Shown piece after piece: positions 35,380 to 45,500 of a stretch of 64,000 nucleotides of DNA. Source of the DNA: Hemileia vastatrix (lineage: Eukaryota > Basidiomycota > Pucciniomycetes > Pucciniales > Zaghouaniaceae); contig JASXTE010000002.1 in the NCBI GenBank assembly GCA_030280995.1, positions 6,011,683 to 6,075,682 of the forward strand. Reading direction: 5' to 3'. Position 1 is the stretch's first letter. Each line of letters opens with the position of its first letter. The notes under the pieces are model-generated. The model made no database searches. It saw only the letters and a list, made by a program, of their open reading frames with translations, and was not told the DNA's origin. The translations under genes and the position numbers were made by a program.

Positions 35380-35430
35380 CGTGGATTTCTTATCCACTAG
35401 CCCTGGGGCTAGTGAATAAGAATCTTCCGC
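35380..35430. repeat. Subterminal palindrome of L
   Basis: TTCTTATCCACTAGCCC meets GGGCTAGTGAATAAGAA after two bases. Near-perfect versions occur in R (about 35614-35652), in the 5882-6328 MITE and in the 19-kb fragment. A palindrome of different sequence sits at the same place in E3. Confidence 0.75.
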
Positions 35431-35503
35431 AATTAATAATGTCTGATCCCGGGAAAAAAAATTCCTGATCCCTAATTGCGGATCCCTGAACATTGATACC
35501 CCC

Positions 35504-35536
35504 TATTTTTCTGACCTTATGTCCCTCTCTAAAATA
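35504..35536. other. 33-bp spacer at the centre of the L/R palindrome
   Basis: TATTTTTCTGACC...CTAAAATA lies between the abutting transposase-side termini of L and R. It begins and ends with TA, the dinucleotide next to every end of this family. It is the only sequence separating two inverted 6-7 kb elements. Confidence 0.8.
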
Positions 35537-35914
35537 GGGGGTATCAATGTTCAGGGATCCGCAATTAGGGATCAGGAATTTTTTTCTCCGGGATCAGACA
35601 TTGTTAATTGCGGAAGATTCTTATCCACTAGCCCCAGGGCTAGTGGATAAGGAATCCACGATAATGCATTATCCTGCCTCTTATACCCCAATTTCCATTC
35701 CTAATTCCTGATCCCAAACTCATCTCATCCATGATGGATTTGCAAGAAAGTCACATGACTCATAATTGCTGATGCCACCCTTAAGTCTTTCCTCACTCTA
35801 TGCTGCTTAATTTTGGTGGCGAACACTTAAGTTTTTTTTCTATCTACACACCCCAACTGCACATTTGGTGGTGAATTCCCACTTCCCTCATCACATAACC
35901 CTTCACTGGCAACA

Positions 35915-37177
35915 ATGAAACACCTCTCTACTAGGAAGCTACTTCACTCAACAATGGATGCTATTACTTTTCTTTTAGTTCTTTACTATAAATCTGACTC
36001 TGATTTGGAGGATGCTTTAGCTTATATGTGTTTTCTTTCCAACAAGCGTTACATCATCACCAGGGGGCCAAATCTTTATCATGATCCCCAATATGATCTG
36101 GCCTCCATTCTCAACATTCCTCATTTAAACTTCACCCAACTTTTTAGAACTTCTCCCAATTCTTTCTTCAAACTTTATCAACTCATCTCCAATCATCCTA
36201 TCTTTCATAACAATTCCCATAACAAACAGCGTAATCCTGCCATCCAACTTGCTGTTGCACTATGTCACTTTGGCTCAAATGGAAACAGTGCTGCTGTAAG
36301 ACGTTTGGATAATCTCTTTAACATAGGATATGGTACTGTGATATTATACACCAAGCGCTGTATGATTGCTATCCTTTCCCTCAAGTCTCAAACACTTGCT
36401 TGGCCAACTCCAGAACAGCAACTTGAATCCTCTCAAGTAATGCAAGCTGAAGGTTTCCCTGTCTGTGTAGGATTTGTTAATGGCACAACTATACCTTTGA
36501 GTCAAAAGCCTGCTCATGATGGCAACCATTATTTTGATCGCAAAAAAAGGTTTCTTTAAAATCTTCTCCAATTTCTCATCCTTCATAAACTAACTTTTTA
36601 TCTTCTTTCTATATACTCTATTGCCATTCAACTTGTATGTGATGTCAATAAAAAATTTATTGCTTTTCATAGTGGCTGCCCTGGCTCATGTCATGACTCT
36701 TCTGTCTTCCAAAGAATGAGGATTTCTCAAACCCCTGACTCATACTTTGACAAATCTCAGTACCTCCTTGCAGACTCAGCATATGCAAGTGGAAAGTACA
36801 TTATACCTGCTTTCCGTGGTGCAACTTCAGAAAATGACCCCAAAACTGCCTTTAATTATCACCTTGCACAATCAAGAGTACAAATTGAACATGCTATAGG
36901 TATTTTAAAGGGATGATTTTCTAGTCTTCGGGAGCTCAGAATCCAATTTCAAAAAAAATTGGAGATCAAAACTGCAAATCATTGGATCATGACTTGCATT
37001 ATACTCTAAAATATCCTAGCTGATTTAAAGGATGAGTGGAATGATCTTTATGAAGAAGAGGATCCTGAACCAGCACCGGCTCTCCCCTCCCTTGAATCAC
37101 AAAACATTTATTCAACCGACATATGCTCTGTCATTATGCCTATTACTCTTCAACATTTCTCTTCACCACCCTTTTAA
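35915..37177 (+). pseudogene. PIF/Harbinger DDE transposase (R), dead
   Basis: Nearly identical to the L transposase over MKHLSTRKLLHSTM to the conserved intron (donor after AAAAAAAG near 36550, acceptor before YSIAIQLV). The first catalytic Asp is changed: GFVNGTTIPL instead of GFVDG. Exon 2 has two stops (TGA after GILKG at about 36914, TAA before NILADL at about 37008). SCHDSSVFQ and RVQIEHAIGILKG remain. It cannot catalyse transposition. Confidence 0.9.
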
Positions 37178-37689
37178 ATTATTTTTTTGTACTCTCCAAA
37201 TTTCCTCTTTGTGTACTTTATTCACTTGGTTTGGTATTTTGGTTTGTTGCATATTCATTTTTTTTTGGAATTTATGGTGAATATCTTTTTTTTGGATGGC
37301 TCATTGGTTTTCTTTCACCAGCTCAACATGAAAATCACATATTTTGTCAGTGATTTTTTTTTCATTCATCACTCATATCCTTTTCATCCTCTCCTCAAAC
37401 ATCACTCAAATATTTTTGTTACTTTTATTTTCTCAACTCATCCCACCAGGTAAGTCTTTTTTTTTTCTTTTTTCTTGTTTTTTATTTTCTAATCATGAAT
37501 TTTATTATTTTGCTTTTTTTTTTTTTTTTTTGTTTTTGTTTTTGTTTTTGTTTTTGTTTTTTTTGTTTTTTTGTTTTTTTGTTTTTTTTTTGCTTTTTTT
37601 TTTTTTTTTTTAATTTTATTTATTTATTTTTTATTTTTTTTTATTTTTTATTTTTTTCAAGGTTAGTCTAATTTTTTTTTCTTCTCTTT

Positions 37690-38300
37690 TTTCTTTTTTT
37701 TTTTTTCTTTTTTTCTCTCTCCTTCACCCTCTTTAGCTGCCTCATTTCACCCCTTTTCCTCTCTCTTTACCTGCCTCAAGTCACTCCTTCTCCCCTCTCT
37801 TTACCTTCCTCAACTCCCCCTTATTTCACCCTCCTTGCCTGTCCCAAATCCCCCCTTTCCCCCCTCTTTAGGTGCCTCATGACCCCCCTTCCCCTCTCTT
37901 TAGGCGCCTCATCACCCCCCTTCCCCTCTCCCCCCTTCTCCTCTCTTTAAACATCTCAAAACCCCCCTTCCTCCCTTCCACTCCCCTTTAGCCACCTCTA
38001 CCCCCCTCCTTCTTAACAAATGATCGCTAACAATCGTTTGTTAAGGAGAAGGAGAGGCTAGAGGAGGCTTAAGGGGAGTGGAAGGGGGGGTTTGAAGTGG
38101 CTAAAGAGGGGGGGGGGGTTTGGAACATTTAAAGAGGGGTGAGGGGGGATTTTGGGGGATTTGTGGCAATTAAGGAGGGGGTTTCAGGGGGATTTTGAGA
38201 CAGGCAAGGAGGGGATTTGAGGGTGGTTTTGAGGAATGGAGGGAGGGATTTTAGAGGTGATTTCAAAGAAATAAAGAGGGGGAAAGGGGACTGTTATGGG
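37690..38300. repeat. C-rich then G-rich mirror tract (R)
   Basis: Preceded by long T runs (37510-37720). C-rich units (CCCCTCTTTAGGTGCCTCAT) run to about 38015. A central inverted repeat follows (CTTAACAAATGATCG, four bases, CAATCGTTTGTTAAG), then G-rich units to about 38300. Same position and same C-then-G polarity as 14500-15235 in E3, although the unit sequence differs. Confidence 0.8.
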
Positions 38301-38712
38301 AGTTAAAGAGGGGTTACCTATTTTTTAAAAAACATACTAAAATGTAATTTTATTTTTTTTTGGCAGAATTTTAGAAAAAAAATTTTTTTACATTCTGTTA
38401 AGGTCTTTCCCTGTAAATTACAAAACAAAAAATGTTTAGATTTTAATTTTTAGTATTTCTTACAAATAATTTTACTGAATTAATTTTTTTTAATTTATTT
38501 GTTTTGATTTTTCTTTTACTGATTTTTTTTAAAATTATTTTGACAGGATTTTCTGTGAAGGTTTTTTATAACCAAACTTCAGGTTTTCTTTTGTATTTTT
38601 TTTTTTGAAATAATTTTTACTGAAAATTTTTAATTTTTTTTTTCGTTTTAATTTTATATTATTTTTTTTAAAAGGATATTGCTTTAAATTTTATTTTAAA
38701 AGATATTATTAC

Positions 38713-40452
38713 GTGAGTTTTTTTTTAAAAAAATATGTGTTGAATTTTTTTTTTAAATTCAAATTTTTTTCAGATCAAAAAAAAATTTCTTCTTCTTCAG
38801 ATTCACCCCTTACTTCTCTATCATCTTCATCTTTATCCTCTTTATCATCTTCATCTTTATCATCTCTATCATCTTCTTCAAAATCAATTTCAATACAATC
38901 ATCTTTTAAAACATCAAAAACAATTAATGATAATCAGTCTCATCAGAATAAAAGATATCTGAAAAAAAAATTCTTCTTCTAAATCATCCAAAAAAATTAA
39001 AGATAATCAGTCTCATCAGAAGAAACAATATCTGAAAAAAAATTAATCATCAAAATCATCAAAAAAAATTAAAGATAATCAGTCTCATCAGAAGAAAAGA
39101 TATCTGAAAAAAATGATTTTCTGTGAAAGTTATTTTTGTCATATCCCAAAAAATTTTTTTCATAAAACTAAAGTAGATAAAAAAATCAATATCCAAAAAT
39201 AATTACCAGAAGATATCAAATATCTAACCAAATTTGGAGATGATTGAGTTGTTGCAGTTATCAGTAATACTTATAAGGCTCAATTCATTTTGGAAGTTCA
39301 TTCATTTGATGGTGTAAAAGATGAATCTTTTAATAAACTATCGGATCTTAGCATAACTCTTTATCAAATGGCTTTGGTTTGATTACCTATAAGGAATACA
39401 AATTTGTTGGGTGGTATCAAGATTGGATTTGGTTGGAGACCATGTTTTGTTAAAGGATATTCTCTTGGTATGTCTAATAATTGTTTTTCCATTCTTAATA
39501 TCATTTCACTTATTTCATTTATATAGGCATATATTCATTGCTCAAGAATATCACTAAATCTCAAAAAGATGAAGATTTTTGCTTAAGGGACACTCTACCT
39601 TCCTTTAACTCTTTTCTTTCTCTTTGACTCCAAAAGCTCTGTAATAAAGCATTTGAAAAAAACCATGAACTTGCAACCAAAGTTGGAATACCAAATTGGT
39701 GTGACTCTGAATGGGAAGATATCACCCACGAATATCTTTTATTTTCTAATGTTATTATCACTCATTCTGGATTCCATAATAGGACTCATATCGATAGGAA
39801 TGACACCAATTTTCTTACTTTTGGTATATTCTCATATATCAATCCGATAACTGGCCAACCAATACCATCTCCAGCTAAAATCAAAGGACATGGTTTATAT
39901 TTTCCAGACCACCAGTGCATCATTGATTTTGGTTTGGGAAATGGTATCATCAAAACTATTTGGAATTCTTCTAAGGATAATCATCAAACGACCAAAGCTC
40001 CTCCTGGTTTGGAATCCTGTCAAGATTTAACACATTTTGGTTGCTCATTTCAAATCAGTCATAAGTTGATTCAAAGAATAAACAAGGTAAAGAAAGAAGG
40101 TAAAGTTAATCAATTTAAAAAATTTTATCTAGATCCAAAAAGTATGGGGATTAGAGTTGTCATCGAAAATTTTATATTTTTTCATAAATTTTTAATAAAT
40201 ATTTTTTATATATCAATTTGCTCAAGTAAAGTGATGAGCCAACAACTTTTGGTTGTATAACAGGTAATCATGATAATATTTATTTGTTTCATGGGGTTCC
40301 TCTAGCCAATAGCTGTGGAAAGTCCCAAACTTTTGTTTCTAGATTTGATCTGCATTTTGGCTTGAGGAATTGTCATTACTTTAAACTAAGGAAATTGATA
40401 TATATTAGATATTTATCAAATAATTTATGTAATTATATTAAATTTAGATGAC
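38713..40452 (+). pseudogene. TET/JBP-like dioxygenase gene (R), multiple stops
   Basis: Ser-rich start (SSSSDSPLTSLSSSSLSSL), then three tandem units of about 65 bp (about 38925-39115) containing AATCAGTCTCATCAGAA. The conserved N-terminal part follows with stops, then the shared intron (GTATGT about 39468 to ATATAG about 39527). Exon 2 has LCNKAFEKNHELATKVGIPN, HNRTHIDRNDTNFLTFGIF (H-x-D kept), KIKGHGLYFPDHQCIIDFG, DNHQTTKAPPG (distal His kept) and HFGCSFQIS. The TGA at 39625-39627 is shared with L and is CGA in E3. The C-terminal block ends YIKFR near 40452. Confidence 0.65.
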
Positions 40453-40454
40453 TT

Positions 40455-40870
40455 CCACCCCTTACTTCAATAAAATGCAGGGGGGGAGGGTATTGCCAAA
40501 TTTTCAAATCTGACATGTGAAATTGATGACTTAGAAAAATTTTGTTGATACCCACCCCTTGCTTCAACAAAATGCAGGGGAAAGTATTGCCAATTTTTTA
40601 AAACAGATATAAAATTTTTTTGACTTGTAAATATTTTGGTGAAATTTTTTTAGTGATACCCGTCCCTTACTTCAATAAAATCCATGGGGGGTTTTGCCAA
40701 AATTTCTTATAAGACTTGTGAAATTCTTGACATGTAAAAATTTTGGGGATACCAGTAAAATGCGGGGGTTAGTAAAGCCAATGTTTCATATAAGACTTTC
40801 AATATTCATGACATAAAAGAATTTTGGTGATACCCACCCCTTACTTCAAAAAAATCCAGGGGTGGGGGAT
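40455..40870. repeat. Intergenic minisatellite (R), five to six units
   Basis: Units contain CCACCCCTTACTTCAATAAA, ATGCAGGGG and GACATGTGAAATT. Mirror of the L array, between convergent gene ends. Confidence 0.8.
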
Positions 40871-41039
40871 TGCCAATTTTTCAAAGGAGACATGAAAATT
40901 TAATTTAAAAAAAGAATATTTAACATTCAAATACAAAAATTCAAGTAATGATTGATAGAGTAATGAAATACAGGAAATTATTGTAAATTTTATATACAAA
41001 AAAATATGAACAGTTTAAGTGTGAGAGAAATAAAACAAA

Positions 41040-42430
41040 CTAGTCATCCAACAATTTCTTTAAACGTTCAATTTCCTCAACAGATTTATTAGCTTTAACA
41101 CATTATATCAAGAATTATTTATTTTTGGAATTTTCTTCATGATCAAACTTATATTTCATCTGCTCTAATAGGTTTTGATGTTCAAGTGTTTTATCCTCTT
41201 TTTTGATTTTTCAATACTTAGAGTTAACTCAAACTTATCTTGGGCCAGACCATCCTTCCATAAAGAGAACTGGTGCTTCCTCTCCTCCAAATCTTGGGCC
41301 CAATCATCCTTCCGTAAAGAGAGCTTGTACTTCCTCTCTTCCAAATCTTGTAGCCTATCATCCCTCCTTAAAGAGAGCTCATATTTCTTCTTTTCAAAGC
41401 TTAGAGTCTCTTTAGCAATTTCTACTTGTTCTAGAGTGATAATAAAACTTAATATAAATTAGAAGAAAAGTAGAGTAAAGTAATAAGAGGTATGGTATCA
41501 CTTACCAGCATCACGTTTCTCTAAAAATTGTTCCATAGACGAAAAAGGGGTTTGTGATGAAGTATCACTTTTTCATCTTCTTTGGGAGTTGAAATTTAGA
41601 CTACTTGAAGCCCTACGCTTCTTGTTCAACATAGCATTTTCCTCCTCATCATTGTCACTAGCTTCAGACTCAGTTGATTGAGGATCCTGGGTTTGTTCAT
41701 CAGACTTTTAAGAAATAAGAAAAAGATAAGTAAATAAAAAATAGAAAAGATAAGATAAAAGAAAAAAGAAACAGACCTGAGTTAGATTTGGTTGGGTTAA
41801 ATCACCTATAGGATCTACAGAAATGCTATCTAGATATGTATCATTCAAATGAGGGGAGGCTTGAGTGGAGGAAGAGGATGGGAAAAGATTTGCTTCGACA
41901 TCATTTTCGCAGATAGGATCTTCACCATCCAACATGTTTACAGGATTAACATTGGCTCGCTCTCCAAAAATTGCATCCATCTCTTTAAAGTAAGGACATA
42001 AAGATTCAAGTTTATTGTCTATGGATTTTATGCCCTTAGTTATGTTGTTGTCGGTAACCCCAAAACCAGTGGAAGATGAAAGAGCCTTTGCCTTCTTGTA
42101 TTTGGCTTGGTAATGCTTAAAGTGTTCAGACATCTGTTTAGGCAAAAGATCAATCCTTCCCTTGGTCTTATTCTGTAATTCATTTGCCATTAGAAGATAG
42201 CCATTAACTTTTGATGCAGGGGGCTGTCCTACTTTAGTTGCATACTCAGTACCAAAACAAGAATCATAGTTAGATTTAGTTTTTATCCAGTTGATAAGAA
42301 TGAGATGATCATTTTTCTTTAGTTGAAAAATTTTAGATTTCTCAACAGAGAGAGGGAAAGAGGGAGTAGTGGGATTTGAACAACAACTGGGTGATGGCTG
42401 ACTTTGAGAAGATCAAGGACAACGAGGCAT
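41040..42430 (-). pseudogene. Myb/SANT-like transposon protein (R), decayed
   Basis: Colinear with the intact L gene. The start is ATG at 42430 (MPRCP), and the sixth codon is TGA where L has AGA. Downstream the frame is open through VNGYLLMANELQNKTKGRID, HFKHYQAKYKKAK and the exon 1 donor near 41777. Exon 2 and the coiled-coil tail (18-residue repeats) continue with further damage to 41040. Confidence 0.75.
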
Positions 42431-42597
42431 GTTAAAATATAAATGAAGATGAAAAGGAGCAGAAACAAGCAGATGAGATAGTGAAATGAAAAGGAGCAGA
42501 AACAAGCATATGAGATGGTGAGGGGTTCTGAGCGGATAGAATAGACAGGATGGGATGATAATGTGAGAGTGCAGCAAGGTAGAAGGCATATCCAGAG

Positions 42598-42680
42598 AGT
42601 AGTCCAAGATGTGGTTATGGCAGAAAGTAGGTCAAGATGTGGTTATGAAAGAAAGTTGTCCAAGATGTGGTTATGAAAAA
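42598..42680. repeat. Subterminal 28-bp tandem repeats (R)
   Basis: Three units of (G)TCCAAGATGTGGTTATG(G/A). The same three-unit set is in the MITE at 6096-6175 and the fragment at 43965-44045, whereas L and E4 have a single unit. Candidate transposase or accessory-protein binding array. Confidence 0.75.
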
Positions 42681-42834
42681 TTGCGTAAAAAAATGTCAGA
42701 TAAGAGGTGAAAATTGACACGTAAAGTGTCTAATAACCCAATTATTAGCAAAAATAATTGTGGAAGATAATTGGGGTATGCAGATTATTTTCCACAATTA
42801 ATTTAATTGTGGATCGGTCAACATTGATACCACC

Positions 42835-43600
42835 TAATATACCTAGCTTGCGCTGGATATCCCCATCAGGGATATCATACTTGATGCAAACTGTTTGTGG
42901 TGAGGGAAGAAATTTAGGGTTGCCATGGTGAAGGAATGACTCACCAGAATTTTTGAAAGTAAGGGTCACCCCCGCTAGGAAGGTTAAAGTGAAACTGCCC
43001 CCTACTTGCACGCAGTGTAAAGTTTAAAATATGACGTCAAGTTTTCAAAGTACCAACTTCTTCCGTATTGAATGAGGATAATATTTTCTTTCCTTCAATT
43101 ATTATCATTTGTCTTTATGTGACTTTTTGTCCAACATTCCATGGCAAGAATTTTTTCATCAACCCAATTTGGATTCCTTTTCAATTATTTTGACTGGAAT
43201 AGTGATATCTAGCACATACTATATTTTTATAAACTATATTTTTAGATGATATATGAAGAAAAATATTTGATAAAGCTATAGCTCACTCAAGGAAATCAAC
43301 AATGACTTGGATAAAATTAAATTATCAACTGTTTTGCCTTAATGTCCTTCATCTAAAAAAGTTACCAATAAATAAAAACTTGAGAAGCTGAGGAAATATA
43401 TCAAGGATTAAAAAGAAAAAAGGAAAAAGAAAGAAAGAAAATAATTTATCCTTAAAAATTTGGATTGTTAATTTGAGTCTTTAAAGATCAATTAAAATTT
43501 CTCCTAACAAGTATAGAATAAAGAGAATTGTAGCTAAAAATAGCACATACAAAAAACCAAGTCTGACAAATAGCACAAAAAAACTATTCTGTTTCTATTA
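42835..43600. other. Interval without a recognised gene
   Basis: A+T-rich. At 42852-42877 it has the palindrome GGATATCCCCATCAGGGATATC, which is also found, inverted, outside the left end of L (29054-29078). Both elements thus lie near copies of the same small palindromic sequence. Nothing else is supported. Confidence 0.4.
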
Positions 43601-44193
43601 GGGGGTATCAATGTTGACCAATCAGCAATTAAATTGATTTCAGATAAAAATCCTTATACCCCAATTATCTTCCGCAATTAGAGGGTATCAAAGTTAGAAA
43701 TCTTCCATTTCAAAATACCTCTTTTTTCCACCAAATCAACCATGACTATTTTTTAAAATATGACATATTGTGCCCCAAAAACACCTTTTTATTGAGATTC
43801 AATTTCAAGTTTGTGGCTTTCTTTTTGTGTTGTGAAATGCCTTTTAAATAATTACAAATATCTAACTTTGATACCCCTTATTATTTTTTCTAATAATTGG
43901 GTTATTAGACACTTTACGTGTCAATGTTCACCTCTTATCTGACATTTTTCTACTCAATGTTTCATAGCCACATCTTGGACAACTTTCTGTCATAACCACA
44001 TGTTGCACAACTTTCTTCCATAACCACATCTTGGACTACTCTCTGGATATGCCTTCTACCTTGCTGCGCACTCCCATTCTCATCCCATCCTGTTCATTCT
44101 ATCTGCTCAGAATTTCTCCCCATTTCATCTATTTGATTCTGCTCCTTTTCATCTCACTCTCTCATATGCTTGTTTCTGCTCCTTGTCATCTTT
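43601..44193 (+). mobile_element. Myb-side end fragment of a Harbinger element
   Basis: GGGGGTATCAATGTTGACC and the following 570 bp match the left end of L up to the sequence just before the Myb-like start codon, with a 197-bp MITE removed. It includes three CCACATCTTGGAC repeats. It is cut at about 44193 by copia-derived sequence. Confidence 0.8.
43681..43877. mobile_element. 197-bp MITE nested in the Harbinger fragment
   Basis: Inverted ends GAGGGTATCAAAGTTAGAAA and ATCTAACTTTGATACCCC, flanked by TTA on both sides, the 3-bp duplication typical of PIF/Harbinger MITEs. Comparison with L (29450-29465) shows the uninterrupted site. Confidence 0.8.
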
Positions 44194-44202
44194 CTTAGGG
44201 AG

Positions 44203-44937
44203 TGTATGGGAAATTATGATAATGTGTGATAAGGTTTGGGAATATAGTAGAATGTTCTAGTTAATATGTATATAGATAAATATATAGATGTGCGTACAGA
44301 GCAATAAAACTGATAGTCTCCACTATAGGTTATGGGCCTGCGTTAAAACTGACTTGTGCCCCAGTAATTCTGACCTCTTCGGTAACCCAACCTTTTTTTC
44401 ATCTCTATTTTGGATAACCTCCACTACCCAACCGGTAACACCAACCTTTCAGGATAACCTCCGAACTAGCACAAATCAATTCCTTTTGTTTTATCTTGCT
44501 AATATGGCCTTCTATAACCCCTGTAATTTCTCTACCTCTGATTTTTATTCACCCCCACTCACATCAAGCTGCGGCAATTCTTTGAATTACCAAACACACT
44601 ACCCAGCTCAATTACCTTTCTACCCAGTTTAACAACCTTTTATTTCACCAACAACCTCCATCCCTCAACAAAAAATAGATTCCCGTTGTTTGCACTACTC
44701 TCCTGGAAATCCTCAAACAAATGAAAACTCACCACCTTCTACCCAAATAACTGAGATTGAAGAGGATTTGATGGCTGAAAATGACGAACCCCCAATTGAA
44801 GAAGCCCATGAAAATATCTCTTACACCTTCTCAAAACCAATCCTTGATAGTGGTGCCACTCACCACCTAACTGGAAAAAGAGACCAGTTAGTTAATTTCA
44901 AACCTTTTAAAAACCCTATACACCACGGGAAATAAAG
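44203..44937 (+). mobile_element. 5' fragment of a second copia element
   Basis: A 125-bp LTR (TGTATGGGAAATT...CACTATA, 44203-44327) is followed at once by the primer site GGTTATGGGCC (44328-44338). A degenerate Gag-like frame follows, with a TAA at about 44630, then ILDSGATHHLTG (about 44841-44876), the copia aspartic-protease signature. Sequence after 44937 is unrelated, so protease onward is lost. The LTR end TATA, where TACA is expected, suggests age. Confidence 0.75.
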
Positions 44938-45500
44938 GGGTGAATTGCTAGCAATCCCCTCTCTTGAAATTTAGAGTGCCCCTTAAATATGCCAGGTTTA
45001 TGAATACTTTATAAACATAAGTAAATTAGAGTTAGATTTACATTTATTCTCAGATTGATTATAGACAGAATATCAACTGATTCCAAATTATGCACAAGTT
45101 GATCCTCCAGAACTTGATTTTGGTCCTCTGATGAGAACAAATTGAGCACAAATTGATCTAACCTAAGCTTATGCATATATATAATAATTTAGGATACTTG
45201 CTCTATTAAATTTGATAATAAAATAAAATATTGATGAATTTATATAAAAAAAATTATCATGTAAGATATTAAATTATAAATTTAGGCATCATAGGAGGGC
45301 ACGTAATAGAACTTTATTATACTATGTGACACCTTAATACTGTATCACGCAGTTTGAAACATTTTAAACAAAATGAGTCATGATGGGCAATGAAATTGCT
45401 TGGACAGACACTTTCAAAATTAATACTGACCATAATACACAAGTATGAAACCTTGGCATCTATCCAATAAAAGATTTTCCTTCTGATAAATGGATTTTTC
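44938..45500. other. A+T-rich interval
   Basis: Starts with the palindrome-bearing GGGGTGAATTGCTAGCAATC (44938-44957), which recalls the ends of the 5465 MITE family, but no partner end was found. Otherwise nothing is recognised. Confidence 0.3.

Larger units (their letters stand above)
29373..35503 (-). mobile_element. PIF/Harbinger-type transposon L (6131 bp), genes largely intact
   Basis: Ends are GGGGGTATCAATGTT (left) and its reverse complement (right), both flanked by TA. From its transposase end (right) it reads transposase (minus), TET-like remnant (minus), minisatellite, Myb/SANT-like gene (plus). The first half of the TET-like gene and the C/G mirror tract are missing and replaced by unrelated sequence with a tandem duplication. 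Transposase and Myb-like genes are both open, so it could supply mobilising proteins for its relatives. Confidence 0.85.
35537..42834 (+). mobile_element. PIF/Harbinger-type transposon R (7298 bp), inactive, inverted relative to L
   Basis: Ends GGGGGTATCAATGTT and CATTGATACCACC, flanked by TA. Order: transposase (plus), C-rich/G-rich mirror tract, TET-like pseudogene (plus), minisatellite, Myb-like pseudogene (minus). Close to L in sequence but carries many nonsense changes. It keeps the 5' half of the TET-like gene and the mirror tract that L lacks. Confidence 0.85.

Noticed and set aside
37344..37613. 89-codon Phe/Leu-rich ORF resembling a membrane protein
   Set aside because: It is a translation of poly-T microsatellite between R transposase and mirror tract.
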